A stretch of 8,152 bases of DNA from contig JAFGPF010000081.1 in the NCBI GenBank assembly GCA_016926115.1, positions 1 through 8,152 on the forward strand. Reading direction: 5' to 3'. A program made the translations under genes and the position numbers. Of the stretch, positions 5,033 to 8,152 are shown piece by piece. The notes under the pieces are model-generated. The model was not told the DNA's origin. It searched no databases and saw only the letters and a program-made list of their open reading frames with translations. Every line of letters begins with the position of its first letter. The stretch's first letter is position 1. Source of the stretch: Dehalococcoidales bacterium (GTDB lineage: Bacteria; Chloroflexota; Dehalococcoidia; Dehalococcoidales; RBG-16-60-22).

Positions 5033-6277
5033 GTGAAAATCATCCACTTCGCCGATTTACACCTCGGCGTGGAGAATTACGGGAAAGTAGACCCCGAGAC
5101 AGGATTCTCTTCGCGCCTGAAAGATTTCCTCGCAGCCCTGGACGAGCTAGTCAATTATTCACTTGAAAACAAGGCCGACCTGGTGCTTTTCTGTGGCGAC
5201 GCGTATAAGACCCGCGAGCCCAGCCAGACCCAGCAGCGGGAATTCGCCAGGCGCATCAATAAACTGGCCTCCAGTAATGTTCCGGTATTTCTGCTGGCGG
5301 GAAACCATGATATGCCCAATGCCAGCTGGCGCGCCACCACCACCGAAATTTTCGATACGCTGGCGGTGAAGAATATCTACGTATCGTCCAGCAAGCCTGC
5401 CACCTACAATATCCCCACGGCAAGCGGCAAGATACAGGTGGTCGCCGTGCCCTGGTTGAGGCGTAGCACCTTGCTGAATCGCGAGGACTATAAAAACCTC
5501 ACCCTGGAACAGGTCAACGGGAAGATGCAGGAAGCCCTGACGCGGGTCATCTCGGAAAAAGCCGCCGCCCTCGACCCGTCCCTGCCCGCCGTGCTCGCCG
5601 CCCATCTCTGGGTTACCGGCGCGAAGGTGGGCTCGGAGAGTATGATGACCATCGGGCAGGAGCCCGCCGTCCTACTTAGCAACATCGCCCTGCCGGCTTT
5701 CGATTATGTAGCGCTGGGGCATATCCACAAGCGCCAGGTACTCCGGGAAAGTCCACCGGTAGTGTACTCCGGCAGCCTGGAACGTGTAGACTTCGGGGAG
5801 GAAAACGACGACAAAGGGTTCTACGCGGTGGATATCGAGTCGGACCCAACGACTGGTAAAAGGCAGGTCTCTTACGACTTTCATCCCGTCAACGCCCGTC
5901 GTTTTTTAACCATAGATGTCGCCCCCGAAGCCGACGACCTCGACCCTACCGCCACCGTGGTAAAAGCTATCAACCAGCAGACAACCGGCGTCCGGGACGC
6001 CGTGGTGCGCCTGAAAATCAACCTGCCGTCGTCGTTGGAAGGACAGCTACGCAACAATGAAATCAACGATGCCCTCAAGGAAGCCCACTACGCCACCGTC
6101 GCCCGTGAAGTCCAGCGCGAGACCCGCCTGAGACTGGGCGATACTGCCAGCGAGGAAATCAAACCGATCGCCGCCTTGAAAGCCTGGCTGGACACGCAGC
6201 AGATTTCACCGGAAAGGCGTACGCTCCTGCTGGAATACGGGGAGAAGCTGATAGAGGGTGAAGGCATAGAGAAATAA
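5033..6277 (+). CDS. sbcD: Exonuclease subunit SbcD (Mre11-type nuclease)
   Basis: A 414-residue calcineurin-like phosphoesterase of the SbcD/Mre11 family, which with the ATPase SbcC opens DNA hairpins and degrades double-strand ends. The metal-binding motifs are all present: D8-L-H10 in ADLHLG, D56 in FCGDAYKTREP, GNHD at 90-93, H191 in AAHLWV, and GHIH at 229-232. The capping and C-terminal domain follow from about 270, with an Arg/Glu-rich helical end suited to binding SbcC coiled coils. The length is normal. The start is GTG 5033: MKIIHFADLHLG is the family's standard N-terminus, and an in-frame TGA at 5027-5029 blocks any longer form. The promoter lies immediately upstream. The SbcC partner is not adjacent: the next gene, 20 bases on, encodes an unrelated lipoprotein. 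Confidence 0.95.
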   Translation: MKIIHFADLHLGVENYGKVDPETGFSSRLKDFLAALDELVNYSLENKADLVLFCGDAYKTREPSQTQQREFARRINKLASSNVPVFLLAGNHDMPNASWRATTTEIFDTLAVKNIYVSSSKPATYNIPTASGKIQVVAVPWLRRSTLLNREDYKNLTLEQVNGKMQEALTRVISEKAAALDPSLPAVLAAHLWVTGAKVGSESMMTIGQEPAVLLSNIALPAFDYVALGHIHKRQVLRESPPVVYSGSLERVDFGEENDDKGFYAVDIESDPTTGKRQVSYDFHPVNARRFLTIDVAPEADDLDPTATVVKAINQQTTGVRDAVVRLKINLPSSLEGQLRNNEINDALKEAHYATVAREVQRETRLRLGDTASEEIKPIAALKAWLDTQQISPERRTLLLEYGEKLIEGEGIEK

Positions 6278-6297
6278 TACCCAGAAAGGGTTTTCGC

Positions 6298-7692
6298 ATG
6301 TCAAAGGTTCATATTATTACAATATTGATTGTTGCATGTTTGCTACTCCCATGTGCATGCTCGCGGGAACCAGCTCCGGCAGATGCACCCGAGCCTTCGT
6401 CGGTAAGTTCTCCCGAATCGTCAGCGACACCGGAAATTGATATCAATGAACCGGATTTAACTCCGAGTCCCGAGTTTGAGCCGATTCCCGAACCTGAGTC
6501 GTCACCAGAAACAATGCCGGTTGCCGAACCCGAACCGCAGCCGGCGCTAGAAGGAGATAAAGGGCGGGTAATGCTGAATAAACTCAATCTGCACTCCGAT
6601 AAAATCATCGTTATAAAGATTGTTGATGATTTCCTCGTTGGCGTCGGCACCACTGCGCCAGTAGGGTGTATTTCTTCTGACTTTCTCCATGAATTACGCT
6701 ATAACGGGGTCAATTACTTCCTGCCGTTTACATCATGGGGAATGATTGAGAGAAAGCCCGGCGAATACAAAGCCCAACCCTGTCCCGGCGTTGAGTGCAT
6801 CGCCTGGCTCGGAGAAAGCGGGGCAGTTCTAAACGGCCATTGCTTCGTCTTTTTACTGGATGAATGGTGGAGCGTCCCCACGTTTGCTCACGACTGTCCT
6901 TTCGAAGAGCAAAAAGAGATGCTGGAAAACTTTATAAGAAATACCGTGGCACGTTTTCCTGAAATCCGAATATGGACCCTCAACGAGCCGGTTGCCCAGA
7001 ACTGTCTGGGATGGTCCAGAGAGCAGATATATGACGTTTTCATAGCCGCTTCCGGGTGGGTTCACGAGGTTAACCCACAGGCTAAAGTGATGGTAAATTT
7101 AATACCGATTGAGTGCAACTGGGGTGGACTTGACTACGTGCCGTCTCAGGTAGCCGATGACCTGTTTGAAAGTGGACTGGAAGCAGACATTATCGGCATT
7201 GAGTTATATTACTGGTGGGCGCCGGATGAGCAGCGTGACGAGAACGGCTACCCTTCGCTGGACTGGGTCAGGAGCATAGTGGATATTTTTAGAAAACACG
7301 ATTTGCCGATAATATTCTCGGAAGTAGGCGCTCCTGGAATAATGGAGGAAAGAGACCAGTACGAACAGCAAGCAGACTGGATGGAGGCGTTTTTCCGGTT
7401 CTGCCACGACGATGAAGACATCATCGGGGCAACCTGGTACTTCACAATTGATGATACTTTCATGCCTTATGCGGGGCTGGCAAACGACAATTATACTTTA
7501 AGGCCATGCGGCGAACGCCTGCTGGAGATAGCCGAAACGTTCAATCCGTCTCAGGAATACACTCTTGAAGAAAAAGAATATCTGGACCTGGAACCGGGCG
7601 AATATGACCTGATAATAAATGCGGAGTTGCCTCAGATACGCGAGATATACCGTGTTAATGTGGTCCGGGGGGAGTCGGTCAGCCCTTATTAG
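6298..7692 (+). CDS. Surface lipoprotein with glycoside-hydrolase (GH10/clan A-like) domain
   Basis: A 464-residue protein. It begins with a lipoprotein-like signal (hydrophobic 5-18, cysteines at C19 and C21; the lipobox PCAC is imperfect). A long Pro/Glu/Ser-rich, acidic linker spans roughly 23-88, suggesting a stalk that holds the enzyme off the membrane. Residues from about 95 to 440 look like a TIM-barrel glycosidase. IRIWTLNEP places the candidate acid/base E230 (N229-E230-P231) on strand 4. ADIIGIELYYWW fits strand 6 of GH10-like barrels. LPIIFSEVGAPG places the candidate nucleophile E342 on strand 7, and IIGATWYFTIDD fits the strand 8 tryptophan region. The spacing of the two glutamates suits clan A. 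Family assignment (GH10 versus GH39, GH53 or an unclassified relative) and the substrate are open. AAAGGG (6285-6290) lies 7 bases before the ATG. The 5' end is AT-rich: 21 G/C in 6301-6360. Confidence 0.75.
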   Translation: MSKVHIITILIVACLLLPCACSREPAPADAPEPSSVSSPESSATPEIDINEPDLTPSPEFEPIPEPESSPETMPVAEPEPQPALEGDKGRVMLNKLNLHSDKIIVIKIVDDFLVGVGTTAPVGCISSDFLHELRYNGVNYFLPFTSWGMIERKPGEYKAQPCPGVECIAWLGESGAVLNGHCFVFLLDEWWSVPTFAHDCPFEEQKEMLENFIRNTVARFPEIRIWTLNEPVAQNCLGWSREQIYDVFIAASGWVHEVNPQAKVMVNLIPIECNWGGLDYVPSQVADDLFESGLEADIIGIELYYWWAPDEQRDENGYPSLDWVRSIVDIFRKHDLPIIFSEVGAPGIMEERDQYEQQADWMEAFFRFCHDDEDIIGATWYFTIDDTFMPYAGLANDNYTLRPCGERLLEIAETFNPSQEYTLEEKEYLDLEPGEYDLIINAELPQIREIYRVNVVRGESVSPY

Positions 7693-8152
7693 CCTGTCGG
7701 TTCTTCTTGATAATGGTCCTTGGCATCGTAGATGAAGAATGCCGTGATAATCGCCACTATGGTAACACCGATTGATGCCCACGTGAACATCGTCTGAAAG
7801 CCGAACCTTTCCAGTAGATAGCCTCCGGGTAGTACGAAGATTGCTCCGGTATACTGCATAGTGGAGTAGTAAATGCCGAATATCTTTGAGCGGTGCCTGG
7901 CAGGAGCCTGGGTCATGATAAATACCTCGGTCACGGGCATACGTATAGCCATAATCAGACCGTGGAAAAACAGCACGGCGTAGAGGCTGGGCCCCAGCTC
8001 GACAAGTTTGAATGCATAAATTACTACCCCGGATATAATACCCGTGGCGATGATTACCTTGATACTGCCTATTTTATCGGAAATATAGCCGCCGACCGGG
8101 CCCGCCCATAACCCCGAGGAAAACACGACCGACATCAACCCGCCGGCTAGCG
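7689..8152 (-). CDS. Major facilitator superfamily transporter, C-terminal part
   Basis: The C-terminal 154 codons of a membrane transporter; the frame stays open to the right edge of the window, so the true start lies outside it. About five hydrophobic helices are visible. Close to the edge, GPVGGYISDKIGSIK (centred near 8078) matches the MFS loop motif G-x-x-x-D-x-x-G. Its position about 125 residues before the C-terminus suggests the repeat copy between helices 8 and 9. Later segments include GIYYSTMQYTGAIFVLPGGYLLERFG, a typical helix 11 region with a second Gly-rich turn, and a final helix before a short hydrophilic tail (YDAKDHYQEEPTG). The substrate is not recognisable. Its TAA stop (7691-7689) overlaps the TAG stop of the convergent glycosidase gene. 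Confidence 0.85.
   Translation of the reverse strand, partial: LAGGLMSVVFSSGLWAGPVGGYISDKIGSIKVIIATGIISGVVIYAFKLVELGPSLYAVLFFHGLIMAIRMPVTEVFIMTQAPARHRSKIFGIYYSTMQYTGAIFVLPGGYLLERFGFQTMFTWASIGVTIVAIITAFFIYDAKDHYQEEPTG

Overview
The window holds nine protein-coding loci, one of them clearly decayed. It is GC-moderate with short intergenic gaps. The gene content suggests a free-living or anaerobic environmental bacterium, most likely Chloroflexota (Dehalococcoidia-like): a dimeric glycyl-tRNA synthetase, a small FmdB-type zinc ribbon, an SbcD with a GDAYKTREP motif and lipoprotein-anchored enzymes. This placement rests on protein flavour only, because there is no rRNA or other marker here.

Left part (1-1348). 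An AT-rich, gene-free leader (1-196) with short degenerate repeats precedes an FmdB-family zinc-ribbon protein. It is followed by a drastically deleted remnant of a DUF763 gene, in which the N-terminal start is joined directly to the C-terminal end at a shared HGGK motif. Next comes a small lipoprotein with a molybdopterin-oxidoreductase (YedY/MsrP-like) domain.

Centre (1349-4138). A four-helix DUF1648-like membrane protein and glycyl-tRNA synthetase (glyS) are spaced 5 nt apart and probably form one transcription unit behind a candidate promoter with a perfect TTGACA. After glyS lie two strong inverted repeats. The second, a perfect 13-bp stem, resembles a dispersed repeat element and appears to supply the ribosome-binding site for the following HAD-superfamily hydrolase, whose start codon lies just beyond its right arm.

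Right part (4139-8152). A CPBP (Rce1/Abi-like) membrane protease on the minus strand converges on the HAD gene and diverges from sbcD. The sbcD promoter is a near-consensus TTGATG-17-TATAAT placed so that transcription should begin exactly on the GTG start codon, which implies a leaderless mRNA. Downstream is a surface lipoprotein with a TIM-barrel glycoside-hydrolase-like (GH10/clan A-like) domain on a Pro/Glu-rich stalk. It overlaps tail to tail by 4 nt with the 3' end of a major facilitator superfamily transporter that runs off the right edge on the minus strand.

The genes do not form one evident pathway; this is mostly housekeeping and envelope functions. I see no CRISPR array, tRNA, rRNA, prophage or insertion sequence. 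I did not find a convincing new multi-gene system. The points most worth a second look are the microhomology deletion in the DUF763 remnant, the leaderless sbcD promoter, the repeat that donates a ribosome-binding site, and the molybdopterin-domain lipoprotein without a twin-arginine signal.
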